Part shown: one piece after another, positions 7,053 through 14,228 of the stretch
How the letters are laid out: each line of letters starts with the position of its first letter
Numbering within the stretch: the first letter of the stretch is position 1
Assembly: GCA_964614795.1 (NCBI GenBank)
Contig: CAZTME010000023.1
Coordinates: 1 to 14,592 of the forward strand
DNA length: 14,592 nucleotides
Reading direction: 5' to 3'
Origin: CAZTME01 sp964614795
Lineage (GTDB): Bacteria > Patescibacteriota > Microgenomatia > UBA1400 > PJMF01
Position numbers and translations under genes: made by a program
Notes under the pieces: model-generated
Told to the model about the DNA's origin: nothing
The model's database searches: none
What the model saw: only the letters and a program-made list of their open reading frames with translations

Positions 7053-8144
7053 ATGACAAACCATTACGGCACAAGAAAGTCAGCTCATTCAGATCAAATC
7101 TCAACCAACAGATCAAGAACTGCCGACATTGGTGGTAACGCTTTCATTGGCGCTGTCGACTCTGGTGCGGACATCACACTGACATCGCAGGATATTTCAG
7201 CAAGAAATCAACCTAACTCCATAATTGGGGGAACCTTAGTGGCAATCGCCGCAGCACTCTGGGCGTTGGACGGCGTCCTGAGACGATCGCTGTATTCGAT
7301 GCCGGCTCTGCTAGTGGTGTTTTTTGAACATTTCTTGGGATCGATATTTTTAGCGATAATGTTAACCTGGAAAAAGCAGTGGGGTGTCTTGGCGAGTTCA
7401 CCAAGACGAGCGTGGATGTTGTCTGCGGTGGTGGGATTGCTGTCAGGACTGATCGGAACGTATTTGTTTACTACTGCACTGCAGGCAGTCAACTACATTC
7501 CATTTAGCGTGGTGCTGTTATTGCAGAAGTTGCAACCAATTTTTGCCGGAGCTACAGCAATTATTTTTCTGAAGGAAAAAGCAACCAAGCAGTACTTTTT
7601 GTGGGTGGCGGCCGCGCTAGTTAGTGCGTTTTTTGTCACTTTTCCCAACGGAGCTATCAACCTGGATGTTGGCACAGCCACACTGGCCGCCGCCATTATG
7701 GCCTTGGGTGCTGCGATGGCTTGGGGAAGTAGTACCACAATTTCTAAAATGCTTCTCAACACCACCACAGTGCTTACTGCCACCAGCTTGCGTTTCTTTT
7801 GGACAACCCTCTTTTCAGCCATCGTCGTGTTTCTTGTTGCCAATTTTGGCTCAATTGAGCTTGTGGCACCCACCCAAACCCAGTGGTTGTTCCTCGCCAC
7901 AATCACGATTTCCACGGGCATGGTTGCTCTCTATATTTATTATCAAGGACTCAAGCGCACCAGCGTGCTCATTTCAACAATTGCCGAACTTGTCTTTCCG
8001 GCACTCGCTGTCTTTATTGACTTCGTTCTCTACAAAAACACCCTGAATCCCTCACAATACTTGGCTGCCATCTGCCTGGTTGTCTGCATTAGTTTGGTGG
8101 TGAAAAGCGAAAATGCAAATCCAACTAAGACCATCATTTCTTGA
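7053..8144 (+). CDS. DMT-superfamily (EamA) permease
   Basis: The protein has 363 residues and about ten hydrophobic segments arranged as two EamA repeats, roughly residues 57-190 and 205-345. The first repeat ends with FLKE after its fourth segment, typical of the family. Such proteins move metabolites across the inner membrane; the substrate cannot be read from sequence. The flavokinase fusion gene ends 103 bp upstream on the same strand, and the riboflavin transporter RibN belongs to this superfamily, so riboflavin uptake is a reasonable guess, with amino-acid or nucleotide transport as alternatives. The first 56 residues are hydrophilic, unusually long before the first membrane segment; no internal ATG offers a shorter start, so either a non-ATG start or a true extension is possible. 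Base composition is more GC-rich than that of the 444-aa gene. The stop is TGA, followed by a palindrome at 8152. Confidence 0.85.
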   Translation: MTNHYGTRKSAHSDQISTNRSRTADIGGNAFIGAVDSGADITLTSQDISARNQPNSIIGGTLVAIAAALWALDGVLRRSLYSMPALLVVFFEHFLGSIFLAIMLTWKKQWGVLASSPRRAWMLSAVVGLLSGLIGTYLFTTALQAVNYIPFSVVLLLQKLQPIFAGATAIIFLKEKATKQYFLWVAAALVSAFFVTFPNGAINLDVGTATLAAAIMALGAAMAWGSSTTISKMLLNTTTVLTATSLRFFWTTLFSAIVVFLVANFGSIELVAPTQTQWLFLATITISTGMVALYIYYQGLKRTSVLISTIAELVFPALAVFIDFVLYKNTLNPSQYLAAICLVVCISLVVKSENANPTKTIIS

Positions 8145-8151
8145 GTAAGTT

Positions 8152-8166
8152 CAAGCAGTCTGCTTG
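8152..8166. terminator. Palindrome just after the permease gene
   Basis: CAAGCAG-T-CTGCTTG is a perfect 7-bp inverted repeat with a single central base, starting 8 bp after the permease stop. Position suggests a terminator, but the loop is tight and no T-run follows, so an operator or protein-binding site is equally possible. Confidence 0.3.
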
Positions 8167-8243
8167 CTCCAAATAATTTAATTGCTTCCATACAATTCAC
8201 TTGGCAAAAAAACAAATCACTTTTAACCCTAAATTAACAACAA

Positions 8244-8256
8244 ATTGATCATCAAT
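8244..8256. promoter_or_regulatory. 13-bp palindrome upstream of the M23 gene
   Basis: ATTGAT-C-ATCAAT is a perfect inverted repeat in the 277-bp AT-rich gap before the M23 gene. It shares length and outer bases (ATTG...CAAT) with the palindrome at 4619-4631. It lies about 150 bp from the -10 box, so a direct repressor role is less obvious; chance in AT-rich DNA is possible. Confidence 0.2.
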
Positions 8257-8407
8257 AAATGTTTTTGTTTTCTTATGGCTCTCTCAAAATCAATTACAGA
8301 TTAAACTAATTCTTAACCAGATGAAGAGTCCTATAGAAAAGCGTTGTCTTGTTTTGAAAACACCGCATCTCTCCCCACCCACTCACCACACATCTTCTCA
8401 AACCAGC

Positions 8408-8413
8408 TATAAT
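8408..8413 (+). promoter_or_regulatory. -10 box of the M23 gene
   Basis: A perfect TATAAT ends 8 bases before the ATG at 8422, giving a leader of about 0-2 bases. No clear -35 element is present at the normal distance. Confidence 0.6.
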
Positions 8414-8421
8414 CTAGTGGT

Positions 8422-11400
8422 ATGGTGGATGATTCAAATCAACAATTAGCCGATGGTGCGAGCGAACCAAGTTCTGAATTTTTAGTCAGGCTTAATGATA
8501 AAAATCTTAAGTTTTTAGATGACATTGCGCTGGAGACTTTAGGCACAGATACACTCCTATCATGGCTTAATACTTTAGACAAAGCATTAACCGCAGGCTT
8601 TGAAACCACAACATATATTCTTCGGCCAGAGGAGAAAATTAACAACGCCAATTTAAAAGGTCGAGCCAACTCCAATCTTACTACTGTCAACCAACGTTTT
8701 TCCGCACTAACTGAAAACCAACCGGATCCATCCAGCCTTTACCTTGCAGAAGCGGTCATTTTTGCCGTTCAAATCCTTCAAGCCTTAGCTAAAAGAGCTC
8801 AAAACTTCGAAAATTTAAAGTGGTTTTCTGCCAACTACAACACATCTTTGTTAAACATTCTGAATGAAGTCTTGGGCGAAAAATTCAATTCCGGCTCCAA
8901 CACACTTAATGAAAATTTAGACAGAACGGATTATTACCAAATTATCAATGCAATTGAAGAAGGTAGTGAAGTTGCCAAACAGTTATTGCAAATGGATTTG
9001 GATCAAAAAGAAAGAGAAGAAAAGGTGGTTGGCGCCAGCGCAACTTCAGGTCAAGCGTCGCAAGAAAAGTCCGATACATATGACGATCTATTTGCATCAG
9101 GCGAAACCACTGAAGAAACGGAGGGAGGAGAAGCAGAGGCCACAACCCCCCAACCAGATGAAAAACCGGCTCAAGAAGAATCCAAGTTTGAGTACTCCGC
9201 TCCTAAAGATGTGTTGCAGATTGTTTTAAGCAAGCAGTTTGTTCAATCAGCACAACAATCGGGGTTAATGCCCAAGAGAGTCGAGGGAACTCCCAAAACT
9301 CAAGAGCAAAGAATTTCTTCCCGCACCTTCGTTAACGAATCCGCGTGGGTAACTCAAGGAGTGATTGCTCAACTCTATCCGGAATACATCGGACGCATGA
9401 ATGAATTGCCTCCGGAAGCACTCACCCATATTCGCGAAGCAGTCATTAAGGCGGTTGGTAATCAGGCGGGTAGTGGCGGGCTGGGCGGTTTTTCCAGTCG
9501 TTTGCAAGCTATTCGCGAAGCCACTTTTGCCAGCATGCGCGACTTAAGCACTGCCGGCATTCAAGTCACTACTCCCATTGCTCAAAGAGAAGTTGGTGGA
9601 GAACTGCGCACCACTGCTCCCACCAGAGAAGAACTCATCAACTCTCAATTGCCGGAGATGGAAAACTATCTCATCTCTCAACTTAAGGAGCAAAAAGCAC
9701 CTATTCCAGATCAAGAAACTCTTCGACAGCTAGCCTACGAGCAACTCACTCTTGCTCCAACCGAAACCCTCATGGCGGTAGCCCTTGGTGTGCCTTTAAT
9801 TAGAGAAAAAGTATTTAACGAAGTTGGCAAGCAAGTGGTGACCAAAATTACCGGCCAAAGCATAACGACAGATTTAGTAGCTCAAGAGGCCACGCAAAGA
9901 TTAACCGGCTATATTGCTCAACGCTTGTCGGATGGCGCAACTGCCGAAGAAATTTTAGGCGAACTGGAAGCTTTGCCACCCCAAGCACTGGCAGACATTG
10001 TGGGCGTTCAACCAACCGCAGAGATGTTGGCTCAAATTAAACCCATGATTGTTGAACAAGCAACTCAAAAATTAATTACTGTATTTAATGCCAATCCCGG
10101 CGGAAAAGCTACCATTAGTTCCCGACTGGCCACAAAATCTGCTGCGGGAGCGGTTTTACAAATAAGCAAACAAGATGATGACGAGGCAAACGCTGTTTCT
10201 CAAGCTCCTCACACATCATCATCAAGAAAAAAGACTCAGGAGTTTTTGAAGCATTTTCAAAAAAGCTGGTCAACCCTAAACCAAGATGAACAAATTGTGG
10301 TTTACTTAATGGCCGGACTACCGGTTAACAGCAAGTTGTTTGAATCCAATCCCAGCCTTGACCCACTCCCCTTGCCCATAGAGTTTATTGACTATGTGCA
10401 AAAAACTCAAACGAAAGAATTTCAAGAGCACGTTCAGATGTTTTCCAAAACCAGAGGAGCGTTCAAAAGCCCAACTCAAAGGGAAAGATTGGTTGATTCA
10501 TGGAAATTAAGTAAAGATGCATCTGCGGAACTAGCCTATCTTCAGGAACAATTAAGAATTCAGGCACAAGAAGAATATTTGGCTTATCAACAACTTTCCA
10601 AAGAAGCGCAAGAAAAATTAGCACTCGTGGCCGGCCTCCAAGAAGCAGCCGAGATGGAAAGACTATTGGCTCTTCGTGCTGCTCAAGCTCAGCAAGATGC
10701 CATACATCACGCCAATGTTTTCTATAACGAAATGCAGGCTGAAGATGGACAAAGAGTTACTCAAGTATTTGCCAATCCCATGGCGGATCCGGATGTGGCG
10801 ACGTCGTTATTGGCAGCAGAAAATCAAGAGCAAGCAAGCGAAGCTTGGGGCGACTCCGGAGTCGGTGGATTTGCGCCACAACAAGTTGCGGAAGGTGCGT
10901 ATAAAAATAAATTTGTCAATCCAAAAGGTTTGATGAAGGGGGCGTTTGGCAAAGCCGCCGTTCTTAGAAAAAAACTTCAGAAACAAGGCGGACAACAATT
11001 GGAAAAAGCCCTTGGAACTTTTGGGGGGGTGTGGGGCAAAGCGGCTGTTCTGGCGAAGAAAGTTCTTGGCAACAAAAATGTTAGGGTGGCTTTAGGAGGT
11101 TTAACACTTGGTATTTTGGCTAGGTTTCTACACAACACCGGCACTGCGGCCGGGGCAACTTTTTCAACCGCGGGTGGAATTGCGGGAGGTATGGCACTTG
11201 GTCCCGGTGGTGCGATTGCCGGTGCCTATGGGGGAGCAGAGCTTGGAGGTATGGTGCCGGAGGGTTGGTGGAACCCAAGGTTTTTTGATGCCAGACAACC
11301 ACCATCCAACTTCATTGGTCCCCAAGAAGCTCCCATGAGTTATTATCGTGAGCCAAGCAGCATGGCCTCAAAAGAAGCTGTTGGAGCATCTACAACTCAA

Positions 11401-12591
11401 CCCGCTGTTTCATCCGTTCCTCCTCAAGCACCTATTGCTCCTGCTGCGGCCACCGCAGCCGGGCTGGGCGCCGGCGCGGTGGCCGCCAAGGCAGCCGGCA
11501 TCACCACCGCCATTCTTGGTCCCGCTTTAATGCCCGCTCTAAGCTTGTTGGGTGTAGCCGGCATGAGCATGATTGTGATGTTGGTAATTTGGGGAGCTTT
11601 TTTGGTAGACACTCCCATAGAACCTCTCAAAAAAGATTTGAACAAATCCCCCGAAGTTGTTCAAGAAAATCCATACATTGTAATCAAAAAGACGGCCGTT
11701 CCGCAAAAAATTGAAAACAATCTGCCCACGCAGATTAATTACACTATTTCCATCGAGTCGAAATTGGGTTTTGCGGTCAAAATAAAAAGCGCCAAAGATG
11801 AATTTTCCTACTATAGCGATCCAAAAAATGCGTCGGCAAACTCAAGATTGGAGGGGTTACAATCGCCACTGGATTTAACTCAGTTTGCCAACATGGGTGA
11901 AAACGGCTTAATCACCAGAACCGAAACCGTGCAGTATAGTGTGGAGATGAAGGGTGAAGACGCCTATGTCACCAATGTTTTTTCGGTGGAGTTTGATGTT
12001 TACAACTCAACCGAACTGGCTCAAAACCCCCAAGCCCAGCCTACAGAAGTTAATCAAAAATCCAGCGCGGTAGCCTACGTGGTAATTGGCAACCCAAACA
12101 TTGGGTGTTGGCCAACGTCTGGACCAATTACCCAGTTGGAATGGGATTACACAACACCAGGATGGAGCCACAGCACAAGCGTGTATGGATCAGACGCCCT
12201 AGACATTGGCCAAGGCAGTGATTTAAGTATTTACGCCACTTTTCCCGGAAGAGCGTGTGGTAAAGATTTTTCTGGTTATGGCAAACATGTTGAACTTACT
12301 TTTCCCTATCAAAACAGTCAACTAGTATTAATTTTTGCTCACTTATCCAAATTCGATAATGGTTTAGGCAATAACGTTTGTATTAACGTTGCTCCTGAAA
12401 CAAGAATAGGTTGGATGGGAATGTCTGGAGGAACATCAACAGGAGTACATCTTCACTACGAGCTTAGAAAAAAAGACGCCAATGGTCAAGCACATCCATT
12501 TCGATTACGACAACTAATTATTGGCGGAGAAACAATTAGATTTCGTCAAAATGTAACATCTTGCTACTCAAACACAGGCGGAAGAAATTAA
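8422..12591 (+). CDS. Giant membrane protein with C-terminal M23 (LytM) domain
   Basis: The protein has 1389 residues. Residues 1 to about 840 are helical, Gln/Glu-rich, with acidic disordered stretches (about 205-255) and a coiled-coil-like part near 690-790. Then come a short duplicated motif (GKAAVLRKK, GKAAVLAKK), a Gly/Ala-rich region (about 888-950) and a strongly hydrophobic segment (about 1014-1067). The rest should be outside the membrane: a beta-rich linker, then an M23 peptidase domain with D1261, H1307 and H1343-x-H1345. In LytM-type enzymes the first zinc ligand precedes that Asp as HxxxD; here the position is S1257, and the nearest His is 1250, so zinc binding may be altered. 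The four Cys I see (1229, 1279, 1320, 1381) all lie in this C-terminal part, fitting disulfides outside the cell. The likely role is local opening of peptidoglycan for the T4SS-like machine. The start follows from the -10 box at 8408. Confidence 0.85.
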   Translation: MVDDSNQQLADGASEPSSEFLVRLNDKNLKFLDDIALETLGTDTLLSWLNTLDKALTAGFETTTYILRPEEKINNANLKGRANSNLTTVNQRFSALTENQPDPSSLYLAEAVIFAVQILQALAKRAQNFENLKWFSANYNTSLLNILNEVLGEKFNSGSNTLNENLDRTDYYQIINAIEEGSEVAKQLLQMDLDQKEREEKVVGASATSGQASQEKSDTYDDLFASGETTEETEGGEAEATTPQPDEKPAQEESKFEYSAPKDVLQIVLSKQFVQSAQQSGLMPKRVEGTPKTQEQRISSRTFVNESAWVTQGVIAQLYPEYIGRMNELPPEALTHIREAVIKAVGNQAGSGGLGGFSSRLQAIREATFASMRDLSTAGIQVTTPIAQREVGGELRTTAPTREELINSQLPEMENYLISQLKEQKAPIPDQETLRQLAYEQLTLAPTETLMAVALGVPLIREKVFNEVGKQVVTKITGQSITTDLVAQEATQRLTGYIAQRLSDGATAEEILGELEALPPQALADIVGVQPTAEMLAQIKPMIVEQATQKLITVFNANPGGKATISSRLATKSAAGAVLQISKQDDDEANAVSQAPHTSSSRKKTQEFLKHFQKSWSTLNQDEQIVVYLMAGLPVNSKLFESNPSLDPLPLPIEFIDYVQKTQTKEFQEHVQMFSKTRGAFKSPTQRERLVDSWKLSKDASAELAYLQEQLRIQAQEEYLAYQQLSKEAQEKLALVAGLQEAAEMERLLALRAAQAQQDAIHHANVFYNEMQAEDGQRVTQVFANPMADPDVATSLLAAENQEQASEAWGDSGVGGFAPQQVAEGAYKNKFVNPKGLMKGAFGKAAVLRKKLQKQGGQQLEKALGTFGGVWGKAAVLAKKVLGNKNVRVALGGLTLGILARFLHNTGTAAGATFSTAGGIAGGMALGPGGAIAGAYGGAELGGMVPEGWWNPRFFDARQPPSNFIGPQEAPMSYYREPSSMASKEAVGASTTQPAVSSVPPQAPIAPAAATAAGLGAGAVAAKAAGITTAILGPALMPALSLLGVAGMSMIVMLVIWGAFLVDTPIEPLKKDLNKSPEVVQENPYIVIKKTAVPQKIENNLPTQINYTISIESKLGFAVKIKSAKDEFSYYSDPKNASANSRLEGLQSPLDLTQFANMGENGLITRTETVQYSVEMKGEDAYVTNVFSVEFDVYNSTELAQNPQAQPTEVNQKSSAVAYVVIGNPNIGCWPTSGPITQLEWDYTTPGWSHSTSVYGSDALDIGQGSDLSIYATFPGRACGKDFSGYGKHVELTFPYQNSQLVLIFAHLSKFDNGLGNNVCINVAPETRIGWMGMSGGTSTGVHLHYELRKKDANGQAHPFRLRQLIIGGETIRFRQNVTSCYSNTGGRN
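12580..12586 (+). promoter_or_regulatory. Possible ribosome binding site before 12594
   Basis: GGAAGAA lies 7 bases before the ATG at 12594, inside the end of the M23 gene. This is the only purine-rich, correctly spaced site I see in the window, and it fits a second gene in an operon that cannot rely on a leaderless start. Confidence 0.35.
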
Positions 12592-12593
12592 TT

Positions 12594-13568
12594 ATGAAAA
12601 AAAACACCTTTATCTTTATTGTAATTCTAGTTGTGTTGTTGTTTTTGGGAATAATTTTCAGGCTAATTGTCAACACGATCTCACCACCGACATCTTCTCA
12701 ACCCAACTTTGACAACAGCAAATCATCTTTTTCCAGAGTTGTTTTTATTGGTCAAAAACCAAACACTCAAATTGATCCGGTGAAAGTTAGAGCAAAAATT
12801 ATTAAAGAGCCACTTGATAAACTAATTAATAATTTTGTTGAAAAATACGAACTTACAGCGATTCCGGATAATCCGGATATCTATACATCCGAGTCGAACA
12901 ACACAATTCTCTTCATTTTTCCGGAAGAAAATCGCATGAAATTTAGCGATGGAGAAAGCAATTACGAATGGGTTTCTGAAATTATGCCCGGAGCGGATGA
13001 AGAAAATCTAAAAAAAATTGCCGACAATCTTAACACCGAACTACTGGGAGAATTAAATAACTTATTGGAACTTACATCAATTCAACATTTTGAACACATG
13101 GAGATAAGACAAACCACTTCTGCCGGTAATGCTCGATTATCAAATCTGAATTATAATTACACAATCAACTCCACACCCATCATCTTCACTTCAACCGGAA
13201 ATAATTCGGTTTCTTACACTATTACTTCAGAAGAAAGTGTTAAATCTATTGAATTGACACCCTTAAACATTGATGTCTTAAACGAAGAAGTGCTGGAACC
13301 GATCAGCATAGATGAAGCCATAATCAATATTAATAACAACAATGCATTTGTGGCCAATGCCAGCGGCTCGGTTGGACAAATTATGTTGCAGGAAATTACT
13401 TCAGCGATGCTTAATAGTGTTTCGGTTGAATATCCCACACAACTAAGCGCTGAAATTGAGCATGAGTTGGTACCCCATTACAGATTTAGAGGAGTGGCAA
13501 AAAACAGAGTTGGTCAGGAGTTTGAAATTGATATATTAACTCCTGCGGGAAAAATGAGATCAAATTAA
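12594..13568 (+). CDS. Single-pass membrane-anchored protein, unknown
   Basis: The protein has 324 residues. The start at 12594 is chosen because it lies 2 bp after the M23 stop, has GGAAGAA 7 bases upstream, and begins with a classical Lys-Lys plus hydrophobic anchor (residues about 4-26). An alternative ATG at 12561 would overlap the M23 gene and add Arg/Lys residues. There is no Cys at the end of the hydrophobic segment, so it is not a typical lipoprotein; a signal anchor is likely, with the rest outside the membrane. The exported part is rich in Asn, Ser, Thr and Ile, with alternating hydrophobic residues suggesting beta structure in its second half. I do not recognise the family. Tight linkage to the M23 gene implies that they are transcribed together and act at the same envelope structure, perhaps as a wall- or channel-associated partner. 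Confidence 0.8.
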   Translation: MKKNTFIFIVILVVLLFLGIIFRLIVNTISPPTSSQPNFDNSKSSFSRVVFIGQKPNTQIDPVKVRAKIIKEPLDKLINNFVEKYELTAIPDNPDIYTSESNNTILFIFPEENRMKFSDGESNYEWVSEIMPGADEENLKKIADNLNTELLGELNNLLELTSIQHFEHMEIRQTTSAGNARLSNLNYNYTINSTPIIFTSTGNNSVSYTITSEESVKSIELTPLNIDVLNEEVLEPISIDEAIININNNNAFVANASGSVGQIMLQEITSAMLNSVSVEYPTQLSAEIEHELVPHYRFRGVAKNRVGQEFEIDILTPAGKMRSN

Positions 13569-13571
13569 TAG

Positions 13572-13621
13572 TTGAGCAGATAAAATACATTACACAAGAA
13601 TTTGCTGAATAACTTTTTTTT
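13572..13621 (+). terminator. Possible terminator after the membrane-anchored gene
   Basis: TTGAGCA (13572-13578) pairs with TGCTGAA (13603-13609) except for one G-G mismatch, and eight T residues follow at 13614-13621. The stem is short with a long loop, so termination would be weak, but the placement right after the stop codon at 13568 is right. Confidence 0.35.
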
Positions 13622-13652
13622 GAAAAGGTATTCACCCAACTGTTTTGTTGTT

Positions 13653-13688
13653 AGACTTGTCGAGCAATAAGAATGTGAATTAATTTGA
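13653..13688 (+). repeat. Direct repeat copy A
   Basis: This 36-bp unit opens with AGACTTGTCGAGCAATAAG and closes with ATTTGA. Compared with copy B at 14109 it matches at 20 of the first 21 bases, about 4 of the next 9, and all of the last 6, with equal spacing and no gap. Confidence 0.6.
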
Positions 13689-13787
13689 TATAGATTTTGA
13701 AACATTTTTAAGGCGCTTACGACCAATAGCAACCAAATACTCCTTGAGCGGACAAACAACAGGATAAAATGATCAAAAGACGAACGA

Positions 13788-13886
13788 ATGAGCAGTTTTG
13801 TTGTTTTACTACAAGCCCAGCAAGTGATGGAAACCCAGAAATTGGCAGAGGCCAATATGAAAACTCAAATATTACAAACAAACTGA
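13788..13886 (+). CDS. Possible 32-aa small protein
   Basis: An ATG frame of 32 codons ending in TGA encodes a short amphipathic helix-like peptide (for example QAQQVMETQKLAEANMKTQ) whose composition is more protein-like than that of any other frame in this gap. There is no ribosome binding site and no -10 box close by (TAAAAT at 13765-13770 is the nearest). It could be a real small protein, a fragment of a decayed gene, or chance. Confidence 0.15.
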   Translation: MSSFVVLLQAQQVMETQKLAEANMKTQILQTN

Positions 13887-13956
13887 GCGATGTTTAATTT
13901 AAGTAAGCCTCAAACCAATAACCCAAATCGCCAATTTTGGAAAAACCGTAACGCCC

Positions 13957-13987
13957 TTGCGACAACTTGGTTTGAATCTTGTATACT
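13957..13987 (+). promoter_or_regulatory. Promoter with a long leader or RNA gene downstream
   Basis: TTGCGA (13957-13962) and TATACT (13982-13987) are separated by 19 bp. Transcription would start near 13994, leaving about 235 untranslated bases before the PrgI start, unlike the leaderless genes in this window. The leader would carry the inverted repeat at 14004, the hairpin at 14052 and repeat copy B. Confidence 0.4.
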
Positions 13988-14051
13988 AGATTTGACGTAA
14001 TAAAAACATAAAATGTTTGATTAAAGTGTATTTGTTTTTATTGCCGGATAA

Positions 14052-14090
14052 ATCTGCACAATGGTGAAGAACTCAATTTTGTGTGCAGAT
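14052..14090 (+). repeat. Inverted repeat, 9-bp stem hairpin
   Basis: ATCTGCACA (14052-14060) and TGTGCAGAT (14082-14090) form a perfect 9-bp stem around a 21-base loop. It is followed by an A-run rather than a T-run on the plus strand, so it is not a standard terminator for plus-strand transcripts. It could be a structured RNA element or a protein-binding site. Confidence 0.5.
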
Positions 14091-14108
14091 AAAAAACGAA
14101 GAAGAAAC

Positions 14109-14144
14109 AGACTTGTCGCGCAATAAGAACATAAAACAATTTGA
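14109..14144 (+). repeat. Direct repeat copy B
   Basis: This is the second copy of the 36-bp unit at 13653, starting 456 bp downstream in the same orientation, opening with AGACTTGTCGCGCAATAAG. A shorter look-alike (GTCGAATAACAATTT) occurs at 14211-14225, directly before the PrgI start. Confidence 0.6.
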
Positions 14145-14228
14145 GCAATGAATCGTGTTGATTTGGAAGAGTGGTTTAATTGCATGCAAAAAAAACAACC
14201 GATAAAACAAGTCGAATAACAATTTATT

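Larger units (their letters stand above)
13569..14228. other. 660-bp region without a convincing gene
   Basis: This AT-rich gap lies between the membrane-anchored protein and the PrgI gene. It holds a possible terminator (13572-13621), a 36-bp direct repeat pair (13653 and 14109), an 11-bp direct repeat GTTTTGTTGTT (13642 and 13795), a small frame at 13788, a promoter-like sequence at 13957-13987, a short inverted repeat AAACAT-AAA-ATGTTT (14004-14018), a 9-bp-stem hairpin (14052-14090) and the palindrome TTGCATGCAA (14180-14189). No tRNA fold was seen. The minus-strand frames here are Cys/Phe/Leu-rich and look non-coding. It may encode an RNA, a long regulated leader of prgI, or remains of an older element. 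Confidence 0.6.

Noticed and set aside
8145..8240. Read-through of the permease TGA, as if TGA encoded glycine
   Set aside because: The read-through peptide is polar, low-complexity and ends soon. TGA also ends the flavokinase gene, and glycines in all genes use GGN, so the standard code fits.
8948..9229. 93-codon Lys/Pro-rich plus-strand frame
   Set aside because: A shadow frame wholly inside the M23 gene, created by its Glu/Lys-rich codons.
13730..13850. tRNA or other known RNA fold in the gap
   Set aside because: No cloverleaf arms or conserved T-loop sequence could be paired.
13565..13855. 96-codon minus-strand frame in the gap
   Set aside because: Cys/Phe/Leu/Ser-rich composition with no motif, no promoter or ribosome site, and overlap with the upstream gene's stop; typical of a chance frame in AT-rich DNA.
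13653..14144. CRISPR array
   Set aside because: Only two related repeat copies 456 bp apart, with no regular spacers and no cas genes.
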